Shown one piece after another: positions 45,401-54,278 of a stretch of 54,328 bases of DNA. Where the stretch lies: the NCBI GenBank assembly GCA_964593555.1, contig CAZQIC010000016.1, positions 1-54,328 of the forward strand, read 5' to 3'. The position numbers and the translations under genes are program-made. A model generated the notes under the pieces. The model had not been told where the DNA came from, did no database searches, and saw nothing but the letters and a program-made list of their open reading frames with translations. Origin of the DNA: CAZQIC01 sp964593555 (GTDB lineage Bacteria; Bacteroidota; Bacteroidia; JAFLBG01). Every line of letters starts with the position of its first letter. Position 1 is the stretch's first letter.

Positions 45401-45493
45401 CGACCCACCTTGGTCACCCTGGTCTCCTTCGAAAGTCATTGAGACTACCTTTGTTACTAAAAAAATACTAAGCGCTGTTAGAAAAAATTTCAT
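42413..45493 (-). CDS. DUF7948 / propeller / SprB / CHU_C surface protein
   Basis: This intact protein has 1026 residues. The signal peptide (MKFFLTALSIFLVTKVVS) is followed by a DUF7948-type domain: IENKGQFVCQQ, YKNLYPNIDVEYF, IKYSLILHPGADPSIIKIKYD. The SBBP WSTYYGG repeats of its relatives are replaced by a non-SBBP propeller-like section (about 285-640; NGNVYVYGSYSPFKLAKFNNTG, IFWAGISADECDNIYIG). Three SprB-type repeats follow (TPAYCGVCDGTATV, TPVTCNASGTATI, HDTCSNSSGSAYAV), then a GLSCNTC module. The CHU_C domain reads PNVFTPNGSGINETFF, IYNRWGQKVFE, terminal FPGFLTLIR. Predicted T9SS type B cargo. It is convergent with the helical-repeat gene. Confidence 0.88.
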   Translation of the reverse strand: MKFFLTALSIFLVTKVVSMTFEGDQGDQGGSKSWTQNPFEQKVFIENKGQFVCQQVPLDENTKKAAAILYGASSGGINIFFTAGGLTYQHDETVPVSHEEEKTLLKAFPKSHKREIKEGKKIMKKAPHYLSIKWEGANPNAEVIAEDPVSFYYTYSGATSNHKANAFKKIIYKNLYPNIDVEYFFPSDKGGIKYSLILHPGADPSIIKIKYDNASSVILDPEGNIVIQNALGKFIDHAPQTFYADNHEIIPSVFSIKNNSVSFSLSPSSKNGSQTIIIDPWISNPTFAGYNASYDVNYDQNGNVYVYGSYSPFKLAKFNNTGALQWTYNAIPNFGLFIGVDNYGDFAVDEISGSSYLVEGIGIPNGSRVIKVSSAGVAIDTLPGNPNFQEMWRVEYNRCIGKIVIAGGGHQGTSQGAVLDTTFTTLTPINVLSDAENFHDMILLAIDNNSNSCYMATSKSESRPSNYDNVMVKCPIPGLIPINFSVTTGHKFAEVKSIRYINNITSPIYPANGFNGMAVSPAWLYTYNSDTLKRWNKNTGALVTSIKVSPATPIYHPSLGGIQIFWAGISADECDNIYIGVVDSVRVYNSALVRINTIALPDTVYDVKLGGGGKLYACGKGFVTEINVPQNNITASITSTPAYCGVCDGTATVNSISCGGSSSGFAYTWNTFPVQNTQIATGLCVGNYSVTLTSNCFFSLTGTVSVGGSGALTSTLTSTPVTCNASGTATINTNGGTTPYFYLWNTGETGSTATGLAAGTYSVVVSDINGCTFLKTVVVSQPPAINAALFAVHDTCSNSSGSAYAVVSGGISPFTYRWSNNSTNSSISNLVGGTYSFTVTDGYGCRSIKSVTVNSNTPALPVNISSNDTILTGNNTTLSITGAAFYTWTPSTGLSCNTCANPVASPTLTTVYTVNYVDANGCTGEYSVTIFVIEQDLHIPNVFTPNGSGINETFFIVAKGYTNYEIVIYNRWGQKVFESNNSTVHWNGRVMQSGVEASDGTYYYVLKLTDFKGKNVSFPGFLTLIR

Positions 45494-45663
45494 AGGGGAA
45501 AAATATTGATTAAAAAGAGCGTTGGGTTTTTTGGTTTGAAAGCTTACATTAAGTTATAGAATTTCTATTGAATGAAGGTCTGCATTTTTTTTGAACACCA
45601 CTAGAAACATCAATAAAAAAATTTACATTATCAGTATTGTTATCTCGGGTGTGCTTTAGTAAA

Positions 45664-48543
45664 TTATCGCACCAAAGAGACACTTCCCTTCCTCTGTATT
45701 TCTTTTCCATCGTACGTAACTGCTATCATGACATACATAAAAGCACCAGAGTTTAGTTTTTGTTCTTCCAATACTCCATCCCACTTTATAGTTGCATCGA
45801 TTGTTTCAAATACGATATCCCCCCAACGATTAACAATCTTTAGATAAAAAGATTCAAAACAACTTCCATAGACATAAAAATTATCGTTCTGCCCATCGCC
45901 ATTTGGTGAAAATACATTGGGAATAAAAAGATCGGTACATAACACATCAATAAAAACCGTATCCATATCGTAACAGCCTGATGGATCAGTAACTGTTAAA
46001 ATATAATTTGTACTGATATTAGGGCTGGCAACAGGATTCGGGCAGGCTGCACAACTCAATCCTGTTGAAGGTGACCACAAATAGCTGCCGTTACCCGAAG
46101 CCGACAGCTGTGCTGTTGCTCCTCCGGCTATTGATTGATCAATTCCAGCATTTGCTACTGGTAATGTGTGAACAACAATTGTTTTAGTAATTGTATCTGT
46201 TTCGCATCCCTCAGAAACAATTAGAGATGCCTGATAATTACCCGGGCCGCTATACACATGAGTTGCGTTTAAAGTATAAGCAGTATCTGCAGCTCCTGCA
46301 AGTGCATCACCAAATATCCATTTATAAGATCTGGCCTGCGCAAAACATCCGGGCAATGCTGTAGATAAATTGGTAAAGCTTGTAGTGTTTCCATAACAAA
46401 CAGAATCTGCTGAAAAATTTATATTATCAGCCAGCGTGCTACCACAATCCAATACATCACTCTGAATTAAATCGGGCAAACTAAACTGACACATTCTCCC
46501 TACCATTAAACCCGGTGCAACCAATACAAAACCGCCTAACACATTAAAGGAATTTTTTTGAAAATTACACGCTGCGCCAAGAGCATTCGGATTATGAATT
46601 ACATGCAAGGAGTCATTGCCATTAACCGCACAATAAATTTTTCCATCAGGTGCAAGTTGTAGTCCTTCATTAATATTTGCAGTTGCATTTATAGTTACCC
46701 TTGATGAAGCTACATTAGCCGCACATAAATTAAATTGCACAAGGTAATTATCACTATAGTGCGAGCCCGCTGCATAAAGTTTAGTTCCGTCGGAAGAAAA
46801 AGAAATACCAAACGCCGGAGTTGTAAGCGGTAAATTTATTAGGCTGGAAACAACTCCTGTTTGAGAATTGAAATTGAATAATTCCACTTTATTATTTCCA
46901 ATTGTGAGGTGCGAAAATGCCAGGTGTTTTCCATCGGGAGAAAATTTTAATTGGCCGTGACCATTAGCTGATGGACCAATTGGAAATGTTACTATGGCCC
47001 CGATAGCAGAAATAACCGGGGCACTTATTCCGGCCGCTGTAATTTCGTAGGCATAATATTGATTGGTATTGTATTTGTGTACCATGATCCAATAACCGGT
47101 TTCATCGCAATTTTTAACCGCTGTTATATGTTGAAGTATAGAATCTTCGATCATTGTATTCTTCGTTGCAGTAATTACATCACCATAACCTGAGTTCAAG
47201 GTCATATCAACTTCACTATAGGTCAGTGGTCCGTTCACGGGATGTATACCATTTACAGCTCCTTGCCATCCATAATAAGGTGTGGTAAAAATATAATATC
47301 TGTTGGGGTTCGCCGGATTAGGGATGATCATTGCCGGTTGTGCTGACTGATCTCCCGCCATAAGCCCGGAACCATTTGGCATTTGAAGATGTATTTTATC
47401 CCATACCATTTTCCCATTGGTGTAAAACAATAATTCGCCATTGCTATCTGACATACATGCGCTTCCTTCATGAATATTATTTTTTGCTGTCTGTATTGGG
47501 CTTGGAGGGATACAATTAAAATCAATTCCCTGTGCTGAACCAAAGAGCCAATTGTGCGTACGCTTTGTATTACAGGATGTGAATGATGGATCTACCTGGA
47601 ATCCTGGTCCGGGATCCTGCACAATTGGTATTTCTGCATTACCAGCTACTACAACTGCAGAACAGCTTGCATCAAAAAAATTTCCCACAGCAGCTGATGG
47701 TACAATATCATATGTAAGCCAGAAATAATTTTTCCCTGATTGCAGGTTTTGATTTCCACCTATTGTAAATGCACCTGCTGCGACAGCAACAGAACCAAAT
47801 AATGATGTTGTTCGGAATGTATCAGATCCAGCAGTATACCATATGCGCGCTGCGCTTATTTCTGATGGAGTAGTAGTGATTGTTGTATTCAGGTCGAATC
47901 GTGTAACAGCTAAAGGATTTTGTGAGTAGTGCGCATCAACCTCTATTCTTAAAATAACGGCATTTGTTTGCGGTGCCTTAAAACATGTAGTAGCAGCAGG
48001 CTGCAGGGTAGTGCATGAATCAAATACCATATCAGCCTCTATCAGGTTTATTGTATAATCTTCGATATCACCTGCAGGTTGCGGCCCGCAAGGAGAAAAT
48101 ATCGGATTCCCGATTGGAATAATATCAGTATAATCCGATGCAACCCTCATGCGCGTTAAGCCTGGTGATGCATTACCAGGAATTGTAAAGTTTAACGCAA
48201 TAGGCGTTCCTACCGGCAGACTTGTCCCTACATTAAAATACTCCGAATTAGAAAAAGTATTGTCGCGATTAAAATCAATCCAGAATGTTGCTCCCTGGTC
48301 AACATCTCCAACTGTCATGCTAAATGTATAAGTTGCGCCAATGATGAGAGAAGTAGATAGATGAGTACTGTCCACATACCCTTCTTTGGTTGGACTATTA
48401 CAATTGATTGTGTTTAATGTTGCATTGGCAATTCCATAATTCCCTGTTTGCGGACCAGTAACTGCAGGAACACAATATTGAGAGAAACAAACGTGAGAAC
48501 AAAAAATGATCCACACTAAACTAAAAACCCGGGTTAAATTCAT
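45664..48543 (-). CDS. GEVED / BNR-associated / propeller / PKD / CHU_C surface protein
   Basis: About 959 residues from the ATG at 48543 (MNLTRVFSLVWIIFCSHVCFSQ); the ATG at 48552 is three codons longer and cannot be excluded. An N-terminal GEVED-like domain (YCVPAVTGPQTGNYGIANAT ... GDIEDYTINL) is followed by a stretch resembling the N-terminal domain of BNR-repeat neuraminidases (ARIWYTAGSDTFRTT, LQSGKNYFWLTYDI). A propeller-like section (ACMSDSNGELLFYTNGKMVW, NRYYIFTTPYYG) matches that of the protein at 22685-25906. A PKD domain (YKWIFGDALAG), a GLSCAAC module and a CHU_C domain (PNVFSPNGDGQNDNF, terminal KGSVSLVR) end it. Predicted T9SS type B cargo. Confidence 0.87.
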   Translation of the reverse strand: MNLTRVFSLVWIIFCSHVCFSQYCVPAVTGPQTGNYGIANATLNTINCNSPTKEGYVDSTHLSTSLIIGATYTFSMTVGDVDQGATFWIDFNRDNTFSNSEYFNVGTSLPVGTPIALNFTIPGNASPGLTRMRVASDYTDIIPIGNPIFSPCGPQPAGDIEDYTINLIEADMVFDSCTTLQPAATTCFKAPQTNAVILRIEVDAHYSQNPLAVTRFDLNTTITTTPSEISAARIWYTAGSDTFRTTSLFGSVAVAAGAFTIGGNQNLQSGKNYFWLTYDIVPSAAVGNFFDASCSAVVVAGNAEIPIVQDPGPGFQVDPSFTSCNTKRTHNWLFGSAQGIDFNCIPPSPIQTAKNNIHEGSACMSDSNGELLFYTNGKMVWDKIHLQMPNGSGLMAGDQSAQPAMIIPNPANPNRYYIFTTPYYGWQGAVNGIHPVNGPLTYSEVDMTLNSGYGDVITATKNTMIEDSILQHITAVKNCDETGYWIMVHKYNTNQYYAYEITAAGISAPVISAIGAIVTFPIGPSANGHGQLKFSPDGKHLAFSHLTIGNNKVELFNFNSQTGVVSSLINLPLTTPAFGISFSSDGTKLYAAGSHYSDNYLVQFNLCAANVASSRVTINATANINEGLQLAPDGKIYCAVNGNDSLHVIHNPNALGAACNFQKNSFNVLGGFVLVAPGLMVGRMCQFSLPDLIQSDVLDCGSTLADNINFSADSVCYGNTTSFTNLSTALPGCFAQARSYKWIFGDALAGAADTAYTLNATHVYSGPGNYQASLIVSEGCETDTITKTIVVHTLPVANAGIDQSIAGGATAQLSASGNGSYLWSPSTGLSCAACPNPVASPNISTNYILTVTDPSGCYDMDTVFIDVLCTDLFIPNVFSPNGDGQNDNFYVYGSCFESFYLKIVNRWGDIVFETIDATIKWDGVLEEQKLNSGAFMYVMIAVTYDGKEIQRKGSVSLVR

Positions 48544-48694
48544 CGCAGACATTGGTTAACTAAAAGAGCGTAAAAATACTGCAGTATGGCGGGAAGGTTA
48601 ACAACAAATACACTATAAATTACATTTCTGATACGGAAAACATTTGCCTAAATGGCCGTTACTCTAAGCAGACAGAGGCCGTATTATTTAACAT

Positions 48695-51600
48695 CTACCT
48701 TAATAGGGTAACGTGGCCCTGATATTGGTGTAGCTTCCCATTTATATCTTTAAGCCTGATTTTCCACACATAAACATCTTCCTGTACATTTTGGTGTGAG
48801 TCTTTTGCTGTACCATCCCATCCTTGTTTAAAACTGTCCGAGAAAAAAATCAATTCTCCCCAACGATTAAAAATATACCACTCCAATTTTTCTGCTTCCC
48901 AACCAAAACCCGAAGGCATAAAAAGGTCGTTGACTCCATCCTGGTTAGGCGTAAAAGTGTTGGGAATAAAAAAGGAATAGTCTGGTTTAATATTGATATA
49001 ATCTGTTGCTGTAGCATGGCACCCAAATTCATTTGTCACAACGAGGTTTACTTCATATTTCCCAGTATCTGTGTAACTGAATGATGGATGCTGCAATGTA
49101 GAAGAAGACGAAGCAACATCGCCAAAGCTCCACTGCCATAATGTTGCACCAATAGATTTATCGTTAAAAAACACTAATGGCTCAATAATGGTTGCCGGAT
49201 TCGGATTTGACGAAAATGCAGCAATTGGATCGGGATATACAGTTATGTAATTATTTTTTGTGAGTGAATTTACGCAGCCATTATTATCAGTGACCGTTAA
49301 CGAAACGTGATACGTGCCGGAGATATTATAACAATGTGTTGCAGGCGCTACTACAGATGTTGCAGCATGACCAAAATTCCATTGCATGCTTGATGTATTT
49401 GCAGTAGTGTTGGTAAAGGTTACACACAACGGGCCGCAGCCATCAACAACATCTGAGGTAAAATCAACTACAGGCAGATCATTTACAGAAACACTTGCGG
49501 TTGTTATTGCATTACAAGCATTTGCATCCGTTACTGTAACAGTGTAAATAGCTGAAACAAGAGGAGAAACTGAAATATTTTGTCCTGCCTGGCCCGAACT
49601 CCAATTATAAATGTAGCCTGGAACAGATCCCGATGCCATTGCAGAGAGCGGGGCAGGAGACCCTGAACAAATAACAGTATTGCCAGCAACAACTGTTAAT
49701 TGTGTTGGCTGTGTTACTACAGACGAAAATGTGGCTATGCAATCATTGGCATCTGTGATCGTAACTGAATAAACTCCGGCATTCAATCCTGTTGATGTCG
49801 CAGTTACTGATCCATTTTGCCATTGATAATTATAGGGCGCTATTCCTCCGATAGTAGTAGAAATATTTATCGATCCATTTGCTTCGGAAAAACATCTTAC
49901 TGAAGAGGCAACTAATGTAGAGTTGAGTTGTGCAGGGTGGCCAATAGTTACAACCGCAGCATCCACACATTGACTAGCATCGGTAATCGTAACAGAGAAA
50001 CTGCCTGCACATAAACCTGTAGTTGCAGCATCGCTGCTACCATTGTTCCAGCTATAAACATAAGGCCCCAAACCACCAATGGCAATAGCCGTTGCACTAC
50101 CATCACAGGAATTAAAACATAATGCATCGGAAAAACTTAAAATGTTTGCCACTACGCCATTTATATTAGAAACTATCACAGATGATGTTGCTACGCACTG
50201 ATTCCCATCGGTAACAGTAACAGAATAAACTCCAGCAGGAATACCTGAATTATTTGCAGTTGCAATACTGTTGTTCCATAAATAACCATATCCAACAACT
50301 CCTCCGGTTGCAACCACAGTTGCTGAGCCATCACTCTGATTACAATGTGCGTCAGTAGTTGACATTGATAAAGATATTGCCGTTGGTTCATTCACCATAA
50401 TAGTATTTGTTCCAATACATCCATTTGCATCAGTAACAGTTACTGTATAATTACCTGCTTGAAGAGAATTAACATTATTGCCAGCCACTGAATTCGACCA
50501 TAAATAATTATAACCGCCAGCTCCACCGCTTGCAGAAACAGTAGCAGTTCCGGTTGCCCCGAGATTACACAATGCATCTGTTGCAGATAGATTAATTGAA
50601 ATCGGAGTTGGGTCCACCATAGAAATATTATTACTGATGGTTGTGCAGCCATAATTATCTGTTACTGTGAGATAATATGTTCCCTGCCCTAAAGAGCTAA
50701 TAGCTGAATTAGTATTTGTGTTGTTCCATGAATAAGTATATGGTACCGTTCCTCCGGCAACCACCGAATTTATACTTCCATTATTTCCTCCGGTACACAA
50801 TACAGTAGAAGAAGTTATTGCTAATGCGATGAGTAAAGATGGCTGTGTAACGGAAACAGAAGTAGCAGAAGTGCAGCCATAGGTATCGGTAATGGTCACC
50901 GAGTATACTACTCCTGCAGATAAATTGGAAATTGAATTTCCGGTTGCTGCATTATTCCAATTGTAAGTAAACGGTGCTGCGCCGCTTATAGAACCAACGG
51001 TGGCGCTTCCGTTCGCTAGTCCGAAACAAGTAATATTATTTACGGAGCTAACTACAGCAGTAGGTCCACCAACATTTATATACCCCGGAAGTAGTAAGGA
51101 ATCTTTTCCGCAAGGAGTTGTGATCACTAGCTTTACATTATAAGATCCGGTGTTATTATATGAAATACCAGCTGGGTTTTGTAATGTTGAAGAGGTTGTG
51201 TTTGCACCAAAAAATGTCCATTGCCATTGTGCATTTGTTACATCACACAATGTACTTAAGTCAGAAAAATTTATTGCTTCTCCTTTACAGATATTCGTTT
51301 TACTGGCAGAAAATGCCATTGACATATCATTATCTCCACAGCTGAATCCACATATTTTTGCCACAACAGCATCGTCAATCCCTCCTCCAAACGATTGTTG
51401 ATAGGCGCCTGCAGTAGTAGGATATGTACTAATGCCATATCCCGTTATGTATACATCATAATTATTAAAGGCAATGTTTCCTCCGACAAAACCTACCGGA
51501 TTTCCATAAACCACAGGAGATGTAATAGTTCCATCATCGTGACCCGCTCCACCTAAATAGGTGTTGCATAAAGGATAACCATCGATGGTATTTATTTTTG

Positions 51601-53527
51601 CAATGAAAAGATCTTCTCCGCCAATCCCTCCACCCCCACTAGCAGGTTGATGCGCGCAGTTCCACAATGGCAATCCATTTAAATAAACACCTCCTGAAAT
51701 ATAAACCAGGTCCCTCGCCCTATCAATTGTAACTCCATAAACCTCACAACCGCCTGTTCCTGCATTTCCAAAATATGTAGACCACAACATTGTTCCTGAC
51801 GAATTAAACTTTGTTATCGTTCCTGCATACGGGGAGAGGGCTTTCGTAGTAGAAAAAGCTCCTACAGAAACAGGAAAATTGGAGGATGTCGTCTGTCCAC
51901 CAAAAATTATATTACCAATAGCATCACTTGAAATGCCCATGCCTTCTTCTCCAGATGTTCCACCATAATATGTGCTCCAAATTATTGCTCCTGCATTAGT
52001 AAATTTCGCCACAAATGCATCAGTGGACACACTCGCGATCGACGTTTGCGCAGCACCTGCTGTAACCGGAAAGTTATTTGACAATGTTCTTCCTACAACC
52101 AATACATTTCCAAATACATCAATATCAATATCTGCGGCCCTTTCTTCCAGGGAACCTCCAATATATGTGCTCCACACTCTGGTAGGATTTGGAGTAGCAA
52201 TATTTATTTTAACTATAAATGCATCTTGTATTCCTCTGAAAGCTGTCTGAAATGCACCTGCTGTTGTAGGAAATCCGCCTGAAGTAAAACCGGTTACAAA
52301 GAGATTTCCAGAGCCATCTAATTCTAAACCTGTCGCTTCATCCATACCTGATCCCCCGCAATAACTTGCCCACACACGAACTCCTGAGCCATTGAATTTT
52401 GCAATCAATACATCACTTGCACCCCCCAACGCTGGTTGAAAAACGCCCACAGTACTCATAAGTGTTGATCGGGTTGCACCACAAAAATAAATATCGCCAA
52501 CAGCATCAAACACAACTCCCGTTCCTCTTTCTGCGGTATTGCGGCCATAATAAGTACAAAATACTAATCCTCCATTCGTGTTAAACTTGGCAATGTAAGC
52601 ATCACAAAGCCCGCCGTACGCAAGTTGAAACACTCCGGCGTTAGTAGGTAAGGATGGAGATGTTGTATATCCCGTTATCACTACATCGCCATTTGTATCA
52701 GCGTCAATTCCAAGGCCATGCTCACTACCGCTTCCTCCAAGAAATGTTACCCATGGATCTATTACTAGTGCTACGTTTTTATTATACTCCCCAATAGAAA
52801 AACTCAACACATTATTTTCATTCAATACATAACTGGCATCAACACTTTTCACCTCACCATTTATTACCTGGTAAATTTTGGGCATCCATTCTGAAATTAT
52901 TCCCGTACAGGTTGATATTATTATTTTTCCATTCTCTTGTGTTATTTTATCACTTCCTGTGTATGCGAGTCTTATCTCTGAAGGATCTGCGCCGGGTCGC
53001 ACAACTAAATCATACTTAAATCCGTTTTCCCTGCTGTAAAAAATTCCATCCACTCCATTATAAATATCCCTATAAGTTACTTTGTTGAAAGCCTTAACCA
53101 TTGTTACCCCATCCGGGCAATGATCATAATAATAATTGTAATGAAAGGGGGATGCATTTTCCTTTATTACCTGCATATCGGCATTTGTATTGATAAAATC
53201 AACATCGACACGCTGTCCAATTAAGTGTGCTTCATTTGCAACAGCAATGTCTTCCAATGTTTCTTCATTTTCAAACACTCCCTCCGTTTTACTTGTAACA
53301 TAACTAAGTCCTGTTGAGCGTAATAAAATTATAGCCCCCGAATTTTCTGCTGTAAATAAAACATCCGGTCTTTTGTTGCCATCAGCGTCTGCCACCTGGC
53401 CCTTATTTTCAATAAATAAATACTGACTTTTTTCCGATGAAAGAGATTGAGCGGTAGAGATTTGACTGTTTACTATGAAGCAAAACAGGATCAATAAAAT
53501 TTCTCCTGGTACAATTTTTTTTTGCAT
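48695..53527 (-). CDS. Giant DUF7948 / SBBP / PKD / SprB / CHU_C surface protein
   Basis: About 1610 residues from the ATG at 53527, whose MQKKIVPGEILLILFCFIV signal fits best; starts at 53557 and 53545 are also in frame. A DUF7948-type domain (FIENKGQVADADGNKRPDVL, YDIYNGVDG-like, DLVVRPGADPSEIRLAYTG) leads into SBBP repeats (WSTYYGG, WASYCGG, WSTYFGN). A PKD-like region (WQWTFFGANT), about six SprB repeats (NNITCFGLANG, STVLCTGGNNG, DALCFNSCDG), an Ig-like repeat, two PKD domains (MQWNFGHAA, WQWSFGDVA) and a CHU_C domain (NTFTPNQDGVNDLF, IFNRWGELIFF, terminal YQGHVTLLR) follow. Close in design to the frameshifted gene at 33883-38438, it lacks any frameshift and serves as a guide for repairing that gene. 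It lies divergent from a short helical-repeat gene. Confidence 0.88.
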   Translation of the reverse strand: MQKKIVPGEILLILFCFIVNSQISTAQSLSSEKSQYLFIENKGQVADADGNKRPDVLFTAENSGAIILLRSTGLSYVTSKTEGVFENEETLEDIAVANEAHLIGQRVDVDFINTNADMQVIKENASPFHYNYYYDHCPDGVTMVKAFNKVTYRDIYNGVDGIFYSRENGFKYDLVVRPGADPSEIRLAYTGSDKITQENGKIIISTCTGIISEWMPKIYQVINGEVKSVDASYVLNENNVLSFSIGEYNKNVALVIDPWVTFLGGSGSEHGLGIDADTNGDVVITGYTTSPSLPTNAGVFQLAYGGLCDAYIAKFNTNGGLVFCTYYGRNTAERGTGVVFDAVGDIYFCGATRSTLMSTVGVFQPALGGASDVLIAKFNGSGVRVWASYCGGSGMDEATGLELDGSGNLFVTGFTSGGFPTTAGAFQTAFRGIQDAFIVKINIATPNPTRVWSTYIGGSLEERAADIDIDVFGNVLVVGRTLSNNFPVTAGAAQTSIASVSTDAFVAKFTNAGAIIWSTYYGGTSGEEGMGISSDAIGNIIFGGQTTSSNFPVSVGAFSTTKALSPYAGTITKFNSSGTMLWSTYFGNAGTGGCEVYGVTIDRARDLVYISGGVYLNGLPLWNCAHQPASGGGGIGGEDLFIAKINTIDGYPLCNTYLGGAGHDDGTITSPVVYGNPVGFVGGNIAFNNYDVYITGYGISTYPTTAGAYQQSFGGGIDDAVVAKICGFSCGDNDMSMAFSASKTNICKGEAINFSDLSTLCDVTNAQWQWTFFGANTTSSTLQNPAGISYNNTGSYNVKLVITTPCGKDSLLLPGYINVGGPTAVVSSVNNITCFGLANGSATVGSISGAAPFTYNWNNAATGNSISNLSAGVVYSVTITDTYGCTSATSVSVTQPSLLIALAITSSTVLCTGGNNGSINSVVAGGTVPYTYSWNNTNTNSAISSLGQGTYYLTVTDNYGCTTISNNISMVDPTPISINLSATDALCNLGATGTATVSASGGAGGYNYLWSNSVAGNNVNSLQAGNYTVTVTDANGCIGTNTIMVNEPTAISLSMSTTDAHCNQSDGSATVVATGGVVGYGYLWNNSIATANNSGIPAGVYSVTVTDGNQCVATSSVIVSNINGVVANILSFSDALCFNSCDGSATAIAIGGLGPYVYSWNNGSSDAATTGLCAGSFSVTITDASQCVDAAVVTIGHPAQLNSTLVASSVRCFSEANGSINISTTIGGIAPYNYQWQNGSVTATSTGLNAGVYSVTITDANDCIATFSSVVTQPTQLTVVAGNTVICSGSPAPLSAMASGSVPGYIYNWSSGQAGQNISVSPLVSAIYTVTVTDANACNAITTASVSVNDLPVVDFTSDVVDGCGPLCVTFTNTTANTSSMQWNFGHAATSVVAPATHCYNISGTYHVSLTVTDNNGCVNSLTKNNYITVYPDPIAAFSSNPNPATIIEPLVFFNDKSIGATLWQWSFGDVASSSSTLQHPSFSYTDTGKYEVNLVVTNEFGCHATATDYINIKPDYSFFIPNTFTPNQDGVNDLFMPSGFGWEAEKLEWYIFNRWGELIFFSDSFKQGWDGTAKDSHQNVQEDVYVWKIRLKDINGKLHQYQGHVTLLR

Positions 53528-53722
53528 TTTTATGGGGAACTTCATTTGAAAGTGCAAGAGTTATGTGTTGTCTGTTTGCTTATATGTAAATTTAGATCTA
53601 GAAACACTGATAAAACGTTTTAAATAAGTTTTAATTATAATCTCTAACGACAATTATTTTTAAAACAATTCATTATTTACCTATTATTACGCCATTTTGG
53701 TCCATTTGGCTATGTTTATTAG

Positions 53723-53730
53723 TATATAAA
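53723..53730 (+). promoter_or_regulatory. TATATAAA box before the short helical-repeat gene
   Basis: TATATAAA lies 28 nt before the ATG at 53751, a variant of the TATATTTA boxes of the other three paralogues. TTTG (53705-53708) is only 14 nt upstream, too close for a standard promoter. Confidence 0.25.
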
Positions 53731-53750
53731 AATTCATAATTAATGTTTCT

Positions 53751-54278
53751 ATGAAAGCTTCATCCGATCTGTTTGACCTCATAAAATCGCTAAATAAATC
53801 GGAGAAAAGATATATTCAGCTGAATGCCGTCCATGCGGGCGATAAGGATTACATGAAATTATTTGCAGTGATAGACAAGCAAAATGATTATGACGAGGGA
53901 ATTATAAAAAAGAAACTATCCAAAGAGCGTTTTATAAAAAGACTGCCGGCGGTAAAAAATTATTTGTACGAATTTATTATGAAAAGCCTCGCTTCGTATT
54001 ACGCCGATCTTTCTGCAGATTCACGTATACGTCATTTTTTAAATTATTCGGAAATATTATTTGACAAAAAACTTTTCGGTCAATCCATTAAAGCACTTTC
54101 AAAAGCGAAAAAAATTGCACTGAAATACAATAAAAATATATCTTATTATGATATCCTCCAGGCCGAACAGCAGCTTTTCCAATCTTCGGGAAGGCTAAAG
54201 GAGATTGAATTGCACTCGGAAAAATTTTATAGTGAATCAAAAAAAATTCTTGGCGAGGAAAATAATTTTGTTGAATAG
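53751..54278 (+). CDS. Short N-terminal copy of the helical-repeat paralogue family
   Basis: 175 residues starting MKASSDLFDLIKSLNKSEKRYIQ, then DYMKLFAVIDKQ, YDEGIIKKKL and YLYEFIMKSLASYYA, matching the other paralogues over their first third. It stops at TAG 54276-54278, while its relatives have 506-519 residues and end in YFD-x-x-x-WLESK. Only 50 nt of the window follow. Whether the rest continues in another frame beyond 54328 cannot be seen. It may be a truncated or frameshifted copy, or a genuine short form. It lies divergent from the giant CHU_C gene. Confidence 0.75.
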   Translation: MKASSDLFDLIKSLNKSEKRYIQLNAVHAGDKDYMKLFAVIDKQNDYDEGIIKKKLSKERFIKRLPAVKNYLYEFIMKSLASYYADLSADSRIRHFLNYSEILFDKKLFGQSIKALSKAKKIALKYNKNISYYDILQAEQQLFQSSGRLKEIELHSEKFYSESKKILGEENNFVE

